Below the pieces are notes generated by a model. It was not told the origin of the DNA and did not search any database. It saw only the letters and a list, made by a program, of their open reading frames with translations. DNA of 64,000 nucleotides from Caballeronia hypogeia (GTDB lineage Bacteria > Pseudomonadota > Gammaproteobacteria > Burkholderiales > Burkholderiaceae), in the NCBI RefSeq assembly GCF_001544875.2, contig NZ_FCOA02000016.1:108631-172630 (forward strand), read 5' to 3'. Below are positions 1 to 7,557 of the stretch, piece after piece; position 1 is the first letter of the stretch, and the number at the start of each line of letters is the position of its first letter. The position numbers and the translations under genes were made by a program.

Positions 1-99
1 GCTGAAAAGCTTGACGGCAGCCCGGTGGACTGGATGGAAAAGGTCACGGACGAGCAATATCTGGCCGGCGTGACCGTAAGTGATCAAGGAGCTTTGTGA
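1..99 (+). CDS. C-terminal end of a probable cupin-domain protein (partial)
   Basis: The reading frame is open from the window edge and ends in TGA at 97-99. It encodes 32 residues finishing in a segment with WMEKVTDEQY. Small cupin proteins of the mandelonitrile lyase-like type often end in a Trp-x-Glu-Lys-Val-(T/S)-Asp-Glu-Glx-Tyr tail, which is the only basis for the name; no metal-binding residues lie inside the window. Its stop codon shares one base with the start codon of the following aldo/keto reductase, so the two are very likely co-transcribed and translationally coupled. Confidence 0.5.
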   Translation, partial: AEKLDGSPVDWMEKVTDEQYLAGVTVSDQGAL

Positions 100-1082
100 T
101 GAAGAAACGTACTCTCGGAAAGAGCGGACTGGAAGTCTCCGCTATCGGCCTTGGCTGCATGGGCTTGAGTTATGGCTATGGGCCCGCAGCGGAGAAGGAC
201 GATGCGATCAGGCTCATCCGCTCCGCCTTCGAGCATGGCGTGACCTTCTTCGATACCGCTGAGGCGTATGCACAGGGCGAAAACGAGGCACTGCTGGGCG
301 AGGCGCTCGCGCCGTTTCGCGATCAGGTGGTGATCGCCACGAAATTCGGCTTCGAAGGCGGCGACGTTCAAAAAGGCGTCAATAGCAAGCCGGAGAACAT
401 TCGCGCGGTGACGGAGGCTGCGCTCAAGCGGCTGCGCACGGACCGTATCGATCTGCTCTATCAGCATCGAGTCGATCCAGGCGTGCCGATGGAAGACGTC
501 GCCGGTACGGTCAAGGAGCTGATTCAAGAGGGCAAGGTCACGCATTTCGGCATGTCGGAGGCAGGCGCCGAGTCGATCCGCCGTGCGCATGCGGTGCAAC
601 CGGTGGCTGCGCTGCAGAGCGAATACTCGCTGTGGTGGCGCGAGCCTGAGAAAGAGATCCTGCCGTTGCTCGAGGAACTCGGTATCGGCTTCGTACCGTT
701 CAGCCCGCTCGGCAAGGGTTTCCTGACCGGCGCTATCGACTCAAGCACCGGCTTTGACAAGTCAGACTTCCGCAATGTCGTGCCGCGCTTCTCCGAAGAG
801 AATCGCAAGGCCAATCAGGCTCTGGTGGATGTGCTCAAGCGGATTGCCACGAGTCTGAATGCGACGCCGGCGCAGGTTGCGCTCGCGTGGTTGCTCGCGC
901 AGAAGGCGTGGATCGCGCCAATTCCGGGAACGACGAAGCCGCATCGGCTGACGGAAAACGTCGGTGCCGATGCTATCGAACTGACGGCCGGCAACCTGAG
1001 CGACATCGATGCGCAGCTTGCGAACATCACGGTGCAAGGCGAGCGCTATCCCGCTCATTTGCAGGCGCGCGTGGGCAAGTAA
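99..1082 (+). CDS. Aldo/keto reductase
   Basis: A 327-residue NAD(P)H-dependent oxidoreductase of the AKR TIM-barrel family, normal length. The N-terminal strand, the Gly-Leu-Gly-Cys-Met-Gly loop, the Asp and Tyr of the tetrad in FFDTAEAYAQGENEALLG, the Lys in ATKFGF and the His in YQHRVDP are all visible, so the Asp-Tyr-Lys-His catalytic tetrad is complete. The C-terminal PIPGTTKPHRL segment is the usual cofactor phosphate-binding region. A GTG lies one codon upstream, but ATG at 99 fits the AAGGA ribosome site at 86-90 and overlaps the upstream stop by one base. The closest functional guess is a YajO/IolS-like reductase; the physiological substrate is unknown. Confidence 0.93.
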   Translation: MKKRTLGKSGLEVSAIGLGCMGLSYGYGPAAEKDDAIRLIRSAFEHGVTFFDTAEAYAQGENEALLGEALAPFRDQVVIATKFGFEGGDVQKGVNSKPENIRAVTEAALKRLRTDRIDLLYQHRVDPGVPMEDVAGTVKELIQEGKVTHFGMSEAGAESIRRAHAVQPVAALQSEYSLWWREPEKEILPLLEELGIGFVPFSPLGKGFLTGAIDSSTGFDKSDFRNVVPRFSEENRKANQALVDVLKRIATSLNATPAQVALAWLLAQKAWIAPIPGTTKPHRLTENVGADAIELTAGNLSDIDAQLANITVQGERYPAHLQARVGK

Positions 1083-1795
1083 AGCGCGTCGAGTTGAGGC
1101 GCTCGCTCTTGCCCGCAAATGTGTCTCGCGCGCCACATCGTTTTGGACGACCGTGCCGGCGGTGCGGCATTCGGGACGCCGCGCTGCGGAACGGCGCCTA
1201 TCCTCATGTCCTCATCGCGATCATGAGACGGGATATCAATCTCGAGGCGAGCACGAACAATGCGCCGGAGATGCCGAAATCGGACCTGCACAGCAGATCG
1301 ATCAAGTAGAGCGTCGATGGGACGAGGAGCGGGTGACAAATGACCTGACTGGTTATGCGTTTCATCGCAATCTCGCCTCGTTCGTTTGCTCGTCCCGTCG
1401 ATGGTGTGGATCACACGCATTTGACGCGTGCAACGGACTTCCGGAATCAGGGTGCGATCTTGCGATCGCGATTGACTCAAGCTGATTGGTTCCGTTCTGC
1501 GACGTACTATGCCGCTCGGCATGTGCCCCCGTCCTGTTCGCGAGTCGCCGTCGATTGCCCGAAAGTCCGAATCCTGGCGTGACATGACGAACTCATGACC
1601 GAGGGTCCGCGCAAATTGACCAATCGTCTTGCGTGAGGAAGCAGCCACGCTTTCGCTGCGCCGATAACTTCAGTGCATGCATTACGTGCTTACCGGAGTG
1701 CGCGGCGGCTCGACAAGCGGCGCTTTCTCGCGAGTCAAGATGCGTAGAATGGTTACGCTGCTATCGGTCTTTACCTCAGCGCAACGGGACATCTC
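1083..1795. other. Gene-free stretch of about 710 bases
   Basis: Open frames exist on both strands here, but none shows a recognisable domain, a convincing ribosome site or family-like composition. I see no transposase remnant, tRNA or clear terminator. The length is unusual for this dense region; it may hold a decayed gene, the ybdK promoter or a small RNA, but nothing I can support. Confidence 0.5.
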
Positions 1796-2920
1796 ATGCT
1801 CCAGCCATTCGCGTCTTCAGATTCGTTCACGATCGGCGTCGAACTCGAGATTCAGGTGGTCAATACGCACGACTACAATCTGACAAAGGCGACAACGGAA
1901 CTGCTGAGCCGGGTGAGGGAGGAAAGCTTCGCGGGGGCAATCAATCCGGAGACGACCGAGGGGATGATCGAGTTGTCCACCGGAGTGTGCAGAGACTTCC
2001 ATCAGGCGAGAGGCGAGTTACAGGTTCTTCGCGATACGCTGGTACGGGCCGCCGATTTTTTGAATGTCGGGGTCTGCGGAGGAGGGACCAACTTTTTTCA
2101 GAACTGGTTCGACCAGCGTTCGGACGGACGCGAGCGCTCCGAGTACCTCATGGGGCTGTACGGCGCCCTCTACCAGCAATTCACGATTTTCGGGCAGCAC
2201 GTGCATGTGGGCTGTCCCGACGCCGACTCGGCGCTGGTTCTGCTTCATTCCCTTTCGCGCTATGTTCCGCACTTCATCGCCTTGGCTGCTTCTTCTCCGT
2301 TTGTACAAGGAAGCGATACGCAGTTTCAGTGCGCGCGGCTCAATTCAGTCGCACCCTTTCCTTTATCCGGGCGAGCGCCGTTCATCACGAAGTGGTCGGA
2401 GTTCGAACAGTACTTCGAGCGCATGACGAAGACGGGTCTCGTCAAGAGTCTAAAGGACTTCTACTGGGACATTCGTCCAAGCCCGGGTTACGGCACCATT
2501 GAAGTTCGCGTCATGGATACGCCTCTGCGCGTCGAATGGGCCGCCGCCATCGCGGCCTATATTCAGGCGCTTGCGCGCTATCTGCTGATTGAAAGGCCTG
2601 CGCGCCTCAACGAACGGGATTATGAAGTGTATCGAACGAACCGGTTCATGGCGTGCCGCTTCGGTCTGGATGGAACGTATGTGAATCCGGAGACCAGGAA
2701 TCCCGGTTCGATTCGCAGCGAGATAGTCGCCACGCTGGACGCCATCGCGGGCCAAGCTCGAATTCTGGGCGCAGAGGAAGGACTCGAAATCATCAGGCGC
2801 AACCTGAGCACCGGTCAGAGCGATGCCGACTGGTTACGCCTCGTCTACGGCGCGCATGACTCGTTGCACGAAGTTGTCCGGCAGCAATGTCGGATCTGGC
2901 GCGGAGCACAGTCGCCGTGA
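1796..2920 (+). CDS. YbdK-type carboxylate-amine ligase (glutamate-cysteine ligase-like)
   Basis: This 374-residue protein belongs to the glutamate-cysteine ligase 2 / YbdK family, ATP-dependent enzymes that join a carboxylate to an amine; E. coli YbdK has only weak gamma-glutamylcysteine synthetase activity. The N-terminal TIGVELEIQ strand carries the metal/ATP-binding acidic residues, followed by the family blocks EGMIELSTGVC, GGGTNFFQNW, GQHVHVGCPD and, near residue 225, DIRPSPGYGTIEVRVMDTP. Length and domain order are normal for the family. ATG at 1796 has a GGGA ribosome site about seven bases upstream. It stands alone on the strand. The substrate cannot be read from the sequence. Confidence 0.9.
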   Translation: MLQPFASSDSFTIGVELEIQVVNTHDYNLTKATTELLSRVREESFAGAINPETTEGMIELSTGVCRDFHQARGELQVLRDTLVRAADFLNVGVCGGGTNFFQNWFDQRSDGRERSEYLMGLYGALYQQFTIFGQHVHVGCPDADSALVLLHSLSRYVPHFIALAASSPFVQGSDTQFQCARLNSVAPFPLSGRAPFITKWSEFEQYFERMTKTGLVKSLKDFYWDIRPSPGYGTIEVRVMDTPLRVEWAAAIAAYIQALARYLLIERPARLNERDYEVYRTNRFMACRFGLDGTYVNPETRNPGSIRSEIVATLDAIAGQARILGAEEGLEIIRRNLSTGQSDADWLRLVYGAHDSLHEVVRQQCRIWRGAQSP

Positions 2921-3012
2921 TCCTTGCCCGAGATTTCGCCGAGTGCGCTTGTCGCTAGAACAGACCGTTCGCATCATGCAAAATACTCCCATTTCGGATG
3001 CGGAGGCGCGGT

Positions 3013-3966
3013 GTGGCGGTCAACTTCGACTTGAATGACTTGCAGGCGTTTCGAGCCGTCGTGGAGCTGGGCAGCTTCCGCAAGGCCGCCGAGGCGGTCA
3101 ACATCTCGCAGCCGGCGTTGAGCCGCCGCATCGACAAGCTCGAAGCCGCGCTCGGCGTGCGCCTGTTCGAGCGCACGACGCGCAGCGTCACGCTCACCAC
3201 GGTCGGCCGCGTGTTCGCGCCAAGCGCGGAACAGCTCCTCGACGATCTCGATGTCGCTCTGCTCGGCATCCGCGATGTCTCGTCGAGCCGGCTGGGCCAC
3301 GTGACCATCGCCTGCGTGCCCTCGGTCGCATACTACTTTCTGCCGAACGTGGTCGCGAGCTATCATCGCCGCTTTCCGCGCATCAGGGTCAAGCTGCTGG
3401 ACTCCAGCGCCAACGAAGTGCTCAGTTCCGTCATTAGCGGCGAAGCGGACTTCGGCGTGAGCTTCCTCGGCAGCCAGGAGTCCGAGGTCGAGTTCAAGGT
3501 GCTGTTGCAGGAGCGCTTCGTCGCCGCGTGCCGCCGCGATCATCCGCTCGCCCGCAAAAAGCGGGTCACCTGGAACGAACTCTACGAGCACGAATACGTT
3601 TCCGTCGATAAAACCTCGGGTAATCGCCTTCTGCTCGATCAGGCGTTGTCCGCTGTCGCGCCGCGCACGCCAAGCGTATGCGAGACGCGTCACGTCACGA
3701 CCATGCTCGGGCTGATCGAAGCGGGCCTCGGTGTCGCGGCAGTGCCCTCGATGGCCATGCCCGTGCGCGATCATCCCGTTCTGACGAGCGTGCCGCTGGT
3801 CGATCCGGTCGTCAAGCGGCGCGTCGGCATCGTGAGGCGGCGCGGCAGGCCGCTCACGCCGGCCGCGGAACAGTTCTATCGCGCCATCATCGAAATGAAG
3901 CGCGGGAGCGACGAAGTGAAGAGCGACGCCAACACGCAAACAAAGAGCAAGAGGAGCACCGCGTGA
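3013..3966 (+). CDS. LysR-family transcriptional regulator
   Basis: The protein begins with a classic LysR winged helix-turn-helix (NDLQAFRAVVELGSFRKAAE, then SQPALSRRIDKLEAALG and RLFERTTRSVTLT), followed by a type 2 periplasmic-binding-fold effector domain to the C-terminus. An ATG lies at 2998, but it has no ribosome site. GTG at 3013 sits six bases after GGAGG (3002-3006) and starts the protein just before the HTH, as usual, giving 317 residues. Unusually for a LysR gene it points the same way as its partner and overlaps the symporter gene by four bases, implying co-transcription with it. It is also a candidate regulator for the T-N11-A operators at 7487-7509 and 11888-11910; that is inference. 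Confidence 0.92.
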   Translation: MAVNFDLNDLQAFRAVVELGSFRKAAEAVNISQPALSRRIDKLEAALGVRLFERTTRSVTLTTVGRVFAPSAEQLLDDLDVALLGIRDVSSSRLGHVTIACVPSVAYYFLPNVVASYHRRFPRIRVKLLDSSANEVLSSVISGEADFGVSFLGSQESEVEFKVLLQERFVAACRRDHPLARKKRVTWNELYEHEYVSVDKTSGNRLLLDQALSAVAPRTPSVCETRHVTTMLGLIEAGLGVAAVPSMAMPVRDHPVLTSVPLVDPVVKRRVGIVRRRGRPLTPAAEQFYRAIIEMKRGSDEVKSDANTQTKSKRSTA

Positions 3967-5261
3967 TTTTGGCGAGGCCGCTTCGGTTGCTCTATGTGCA
4001 GGTCTTGCTCGGCATGACGCTCGGCGTGGCGATCGGTCATTTCTGGCCTCAGGCGGGCGCCTTGCTCAAGCCGGTGAGCGACGCATTCGTCGGTCTCGTG
4101 CGGATGATGATCGCGCCGATCGTCTTCTGCACGATCGTCTCGGGCATCACGTCGCTCGCGAGCGGCACGACCATCGGGCGCACCATTCTGAAAGCACTGG
4201 CGCTGTTCTATTTTCTGACGGCCGCGGCGCTCGTGCTCGGACTCGTGACCGCCTTCATGCTGCGCCCCGGCGTGGGCATGCATATCGACGTGCATCACCT
4301 GGATACGAGCATTCTCTCGCAATATGTGAAGCGCTCGCAGCCGCATGGGCTCGTGGAATTCGCGCTCGGCGTGATCCCGGAGACGATGCTCGGAGCCTTC
4401 GAGAAAGGTGAAGTGCTCCCGGTTCTGCTGCTTTCGCTGCTGTTCGGCTTCGCGCTGAACGCGCACCCGCGCGCGGCGAGACCGGTGCTCGACTTCCTCG
4501 ACGGCATCGCGCAAACGCTGTTCCGCATCCTTGCGATGATCATGAGGCTGGCTCCGATCGGCGCATTCGGAGCGATGGCGTTCACCGTGGGGCGCTTCGG
4601 CATCCGCTCGGTCGGCTCGCTCGGCATGCTGGTGGTGTCGTTCTATGTAGCGTGTGCGCTTTTCGTCGTGTTGCTGCTCGCGCCGCTCGCGCGACTGCAT
4701 GGCTTCGCGCTCTGGCGCCTGCTGCGCTACCTGCGCGAGGAGTTGCTGATCGTCCTCGCGACATCGTCGACGGAGCCGGTGCTGCCACGTCTGATCGGAA
4801 AGCTGGAGGCGCTCGGCTGCGACAGGGGCATCGTCGGGCTTGTGCTGCCCGCGGGCTACTCGTTCAATCTCGACGGCACGGCGATTTACCTGACGCTCGC
4901 CTCGCTCTTTATCGCGCAGGCCTGTGATGTGCCGCTTTCCGCCGCGCAGATCGCCACGATGCTCGCGGTCATGCTGCTCACGTCGAAGGGCGCCGCGGGC
5001 GTCTCCGGGAGCGGGCTCGTGGCGCTCGTCGCGACGCTGATCGTGATTCCCGATCTGCCGGTCGCCGGCGTGGCGCTGCTGGTGGGCATCGACCGGTTCA
5101 TGTCAGAGGCTCGCGCGCTGACGAGCGTGATCAGCAACGCGTGCGCGGTGATCTTCGTTTCGATGTGGGAGGGCGCATGCGACCGCGTACGTCTTGCGGA
5201 AGTCTTGCAAGCCGCTCAGGCCCGCGACGCCGACGACCCGGTCACCAACGTTCCGGGTTGA
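3963..5261 (+). CDS. Dicarboxylate/amino acid:cation symporter (DctA/GltP family)
   Basis: A 432-residue inner-membrane symporter of the DAACS family, normal length for DctA. Visible signatures include MMIAPIVFCTIVSGI in the third membrane segment, the VLPAGYSFNLDGTAIY motif of the substrate- and cation-binding region, and the re-entrant hairpin MLLTSKGAAGVSGSG. The start is GTG at 3963, overlapping the LysR stop as GTGA, with GAGGAG at 3951-3956 six bases upstream; longer in-frame extensions run through the LysR gene and are not real. DctA homologues import C4-dicarboxylates with protons or sodium. The neighbouring tricarboxylate-type genes make an organic-acid substrate likely. Confidence 0.92.
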   Translation: MILARPLRLLYVQVLLGMTLGVAIGHFWPQAGALLKPVSDAFVGLVRMMIAPIVFCTIVSGITSLASGTTIGRTILKALALFYFLTAAALVLGLVTAFMLRPGVGMHIDVHHLDTSILSQYVKRSQPHGLVEFALGVIPETMLGAFEKGEVLPVLLLSLLFGFALNAHPRAARPVLDFLDGIAQTLFRILAMIMRLAPIGAFGAMAFTVGRFGIRSVGSLGMLVVSFYVACALFVVLLLAPLARLHGFALWRLLRYLREELLIVLATSSTEPVLPRLIGKLEALGCDRGIVGLVLPAGYSFNLDGTAIYLTLASLFIAQACDVPLSAAQIATMLAVMLLTSKGAAGVSGSGLVALVATLIVIPDLPVAGVALLVGIDRFMSEARALTSVISNACAVIFVSMWEGACDRVRLAEVLQAAQARDADDPVTNVPG

Positions 5262-5273
5262 CGGGCGGGCCGG

Positions 5274-6056
5274 TCAATGCGAGGTGACGGAATCGAGGCC
5301 GGTCGCTTTTACTTCGGGCTGCACGTCGGGTGAAGCGAGATAGTCGAGCAGGGCTTTCGCTTCCTTCGGATGCTGCGCGCCGACCGGGATGCCCGCGGCG
5401 AAACGCGTGACGGACTGCAGGGATTCCGGGATCTTCCCGACGTACGTCGCGCCCTTGACCGGCAAAAGCTCGCTCACCTGTTGAAAGCCGATCTCGTAGT
5501 CGCCGTTCGCCACGACCGACGCCACGGGAATTCGCGGAATCATCTTCGCCTTCGGCATGACCTGCTCCGCGATCCCGAGCTTCTTGAACAATTCCCGCTC
5601 GATATAGACGCCACTCGCGCTGTCCGAGTATGCGATGGATTTCGCATGCAGCAGGGTCTGTCTGAGCGCATCGACCGAGCCGATGTCGGGCTTTGCCGCT
5701 CCGTCGCGCACGACCATGCCGATGCGCGAGTCCGCCAGTTCCACGCGTGATCCGGGCACGACCTTGCCTTGTTTGATCAGCTCGTCGAGCGCATAGCCGA
5801 CCATGATGACGGCGTCGGCGGGCTCGCCCCGTTCGAGCCGGTTGGGAATGGCCTCGGGCGACTTGCCCATCGAAGGTCCGAGCGCGGTGTCGAGCGTGTT
5901 GCCTGTCGCGGACGTGAACCTCGGCCCCAGCACCTTGTACGCGGCGGTGAAGCCGCCCGAGCTCATGACATGCAGTTCGGCAGCCTGCACGCTCGCCGAC
6001 GCGACCGAAGCCGCGACGAACGCCACGCCGAAGAATTTCAGAAGCAGGTTTTTCAT
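5274..6056 (-). CDS. ModA-like periplasmic substrate-binding protein
   Basis: A 260-residue type 2 periplasmic-binding-fold protein of the ModA/COG0725 group. Residues 1-26 form a Sec signal peptide ending near SASVQA; the mature part starts LHVMSSGGFTAAYKVL, then SMGKSPEAIPNRLERGEPADAVI. An in-frame ATG twelve bases upstream is possible, but an AGGA lies too close to it; the chosen start directly precedes the signal peptide. The gene follows the MFS gene by 26 bases, and no ABC permease or ATPase is nearby. A molybdate role is therefore doubtful; binding of an organic acid carried or sensed with the MFS protein is a reasonable inference. Confidence 0.8.
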   Translation of the reverse strand: MKNLLLKFFGVAFVAASVASASVQAAELHVMSSGGFTAAYKVLGPRFTSATGNTLDTALGPSMGKSPEAIPNRLERGEPADAVIMVGYALDELIKQGKVVPGSRVELADSRIGMVVRDGAAKPDIGSVDALRQTLLHAKSIAYSDSASGVYIERELFKKLGIAEQVMPKAKMIPRIPVASVVANGDYEIGFQQVSELLPVKGATYVGKIPESLQSVTRFAAGIPVGAQHPKEAKALLDYLASPDVQPEVKATGLDSVTSH

Positions 6057-6082
6057 GGATGACGTCATGTCCTGTTGCGTGG

Positions 6083-7381
6083 TCAGTGAGCCGGCGTCAG
6101 CGTCACGGCGCGGCGACGGTACAGCGCGAACGTGGCGCACAGCGCGCACACGGCGGCAAAGCTCATCCAGATGCCCGGGGCGGCCTTGTCGCCGGTGAAG
6201 TGAATGAGCGCCGTGGAGATGGCGGGCGTGAAGCCGCCGAACACCGCTGTCGCGAGACTATAGGCGAGCGAAAAGCCCGCGACGCGCACTTCGACCGGCA
6301 TGACTTCGGTCAGCGCGACGACCATCGCGCCGTTGTAGAGACCGTACATGAACGAGAGCCACAGCAGCACGAGCAGCATGTTGATGAAGCTCGGCGCGTG
6401 AGCAAGAAAGGACAGCGCCGGATAAGCGGTCGCGATGGCGAGCGTGGTCATGCCGAGCAGCAGCGGACGACGGCCGATCCGGTCGGAGAGCGCGCCGCCG
6501 ATGGGCAGCCACACGAAGTTCGACACCCCGACGCACAAGGTCACCAGCAAGCTGTCCGCGGTGCTCAGATGCAGGACCGTCTTGCCGAAGGTCGGTGCGT
6601 AGACCGTGATGAGATAGAAGCTCGTGGTGGTCATCGCGACCAGCATCACGCCCGAGACCACGACGGCCCAGTTGCGCGCGAGCGTGCGGAAGACCTCGCC
6701 CATCGTCGGGCGATGCTGGCGCGCCTTGAACTCCTGCGTTTCCTCGAGATTGCGGCGCAGCATGAAGATGAACGGCACGATCATGCAGCCGACGAAGAAC
6801 GGCACGCGCCATCCCCACGAGGCGATGGCCGTCGTGTCCAGAGTTTGATTGAGCACGAAGCCCAGGGCCGCGGCCACGACGATCGCGACTTGCTGGCTCG
6901 CGGACTGCCAGCTCGTGAAGAAGCCCTTGCGACCGGGCGTGGCCATCTCGGCGAGATACACCGACACGCCACCGAGCTCGGCACCCGCCGAGAAGCCTTG
7001 CAGCAGGCGTCCGAGCAACACGAGCGCCGGCGCCAGAAGGCCGATCGTCGCGTACCCCGGCACGAAGGCGATCAGGATCGTGCCGCTCGCCATGATCGAG
7101 AGCGTGACGATGAGCCCCTTGCGTCGGCCGACGTCGTCGATATAGGCGCCGAGGATGACCGCGCCCAGAGGCCGCATCAGGAAGCCGGCGCCGAAAACCG
7201 CGAAGGTCATCATCAGCGAGGCGAATTCGCTCGCTGCGGGAAAGAAGACGTTGGCAATCTGCGTCGCGTAGAAGCCGAACAGAAAGAAGTCGAACTGTTC
7301 CAGAAAATTGCCGGCCGTCACGCGAAACACGGCTGCGGCTTTCGAATGTCCGGGCGATTGAGTAGGGGATGAGGCGTGCAT
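6083..7381 (-). CDS. MFS transporter, citrate/tricarballylate:H+ symporter-like
   Basis: A 432-residue twelve-segment major facilitator of the metabolite:H+ symporter subfamily that includes CitA, TcuC, ShiA and ProP. It has the FLEQFDFFLFGFYA first helix, the loop 2-3 motif near YIDDVGRRKG and the second-half equivalent GGALSDRIGRRPLLL. The start has AGGAGA about seven bases upstream and is preceded by the same 14-base leader that precedes the lyase operon (7385-7398 and 11571-11584). A shared upstream element at 7458-7511 links its control to that operon. Citrate, tricarballylate or a related tricarboxylate is the likely cargo; the sequence alone does not fix which. Confidence 0.85.
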   Translation of the reverse strand: MHASSPTQSPGHSKAAAVFRVTAGNFLEQFDFFLFGFYATQIANVFFPAASEFASLMMTFAVFGAGFLMRPLGAVILGAYIDDVGRRKGLIVTLSIMASGTILIAFVPGYATIGLLAPALVLLGRLLQGFSAGAELGGVSVYLAEMATPGRKGFFTSWQSASQQVAIVVAAALGFVLNQTLDTTAIASWGWRVPFFVGCMIVPFIFMLRRNLEETQEFKARQHRPTMGEVFRTLARNWAVVVSGVMLVAMTTTSFYLITVYAPTFGKTVLHLSTADSLLVTLCVGVSNFVWLPIGGALSDRIGRRPLLLGMTTLAIATAYPALSFLAHAPSFINMLLVLLWLSFMYGLYNGAMVVALTEVMPVEVRVAGFSLAYSLATAVFGGFTPAISTALIHFTGDKAAPGIWMSFAAVCALCATFALYRRRAVTLTPAH

Positions 7382-7457
7382 CGAAGTGTCTCCTGAATCC
7401 TTGAAATTCGCGGCGGAGCCGCGGATTTATGGTTTCGCGAATAGTGGCCCTGATCGG

Positions 7458-7511
7458 CTGAAACGATAAGTGCAAAGTTTCGAACGATTGATGTTCCATG
7501 GTTATCAATCG
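7458..7511 (-). promoter_or_regulatory. LysR-type operator/promoter element, copy A
   Basis: A 54-base element 44/54 identical to 11859-11912. It contains an inverted repeat at 7485-7511: eight-base arms CGATTGAT and ATCAATCG around an 11-base centre, matching the T-N11-A form of LysR recognition sites. The adjoining block with GTGCAAAGTTTCGAA is also conserved. It lies 77-130 bases upstream of the MFS start codon. Confidence 0.75.
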
Positions 7512-7557
7512 ATTGCACCGGCGGCGCGTCCCGTGAGCAGCGCCGCCGGAGCCGTGG

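Noticed and set aside
1055..1648. 197-codon minus-strand frame in the gene-free region
   Set aside because: No domain, no ribosome site, and no family-like pattern.
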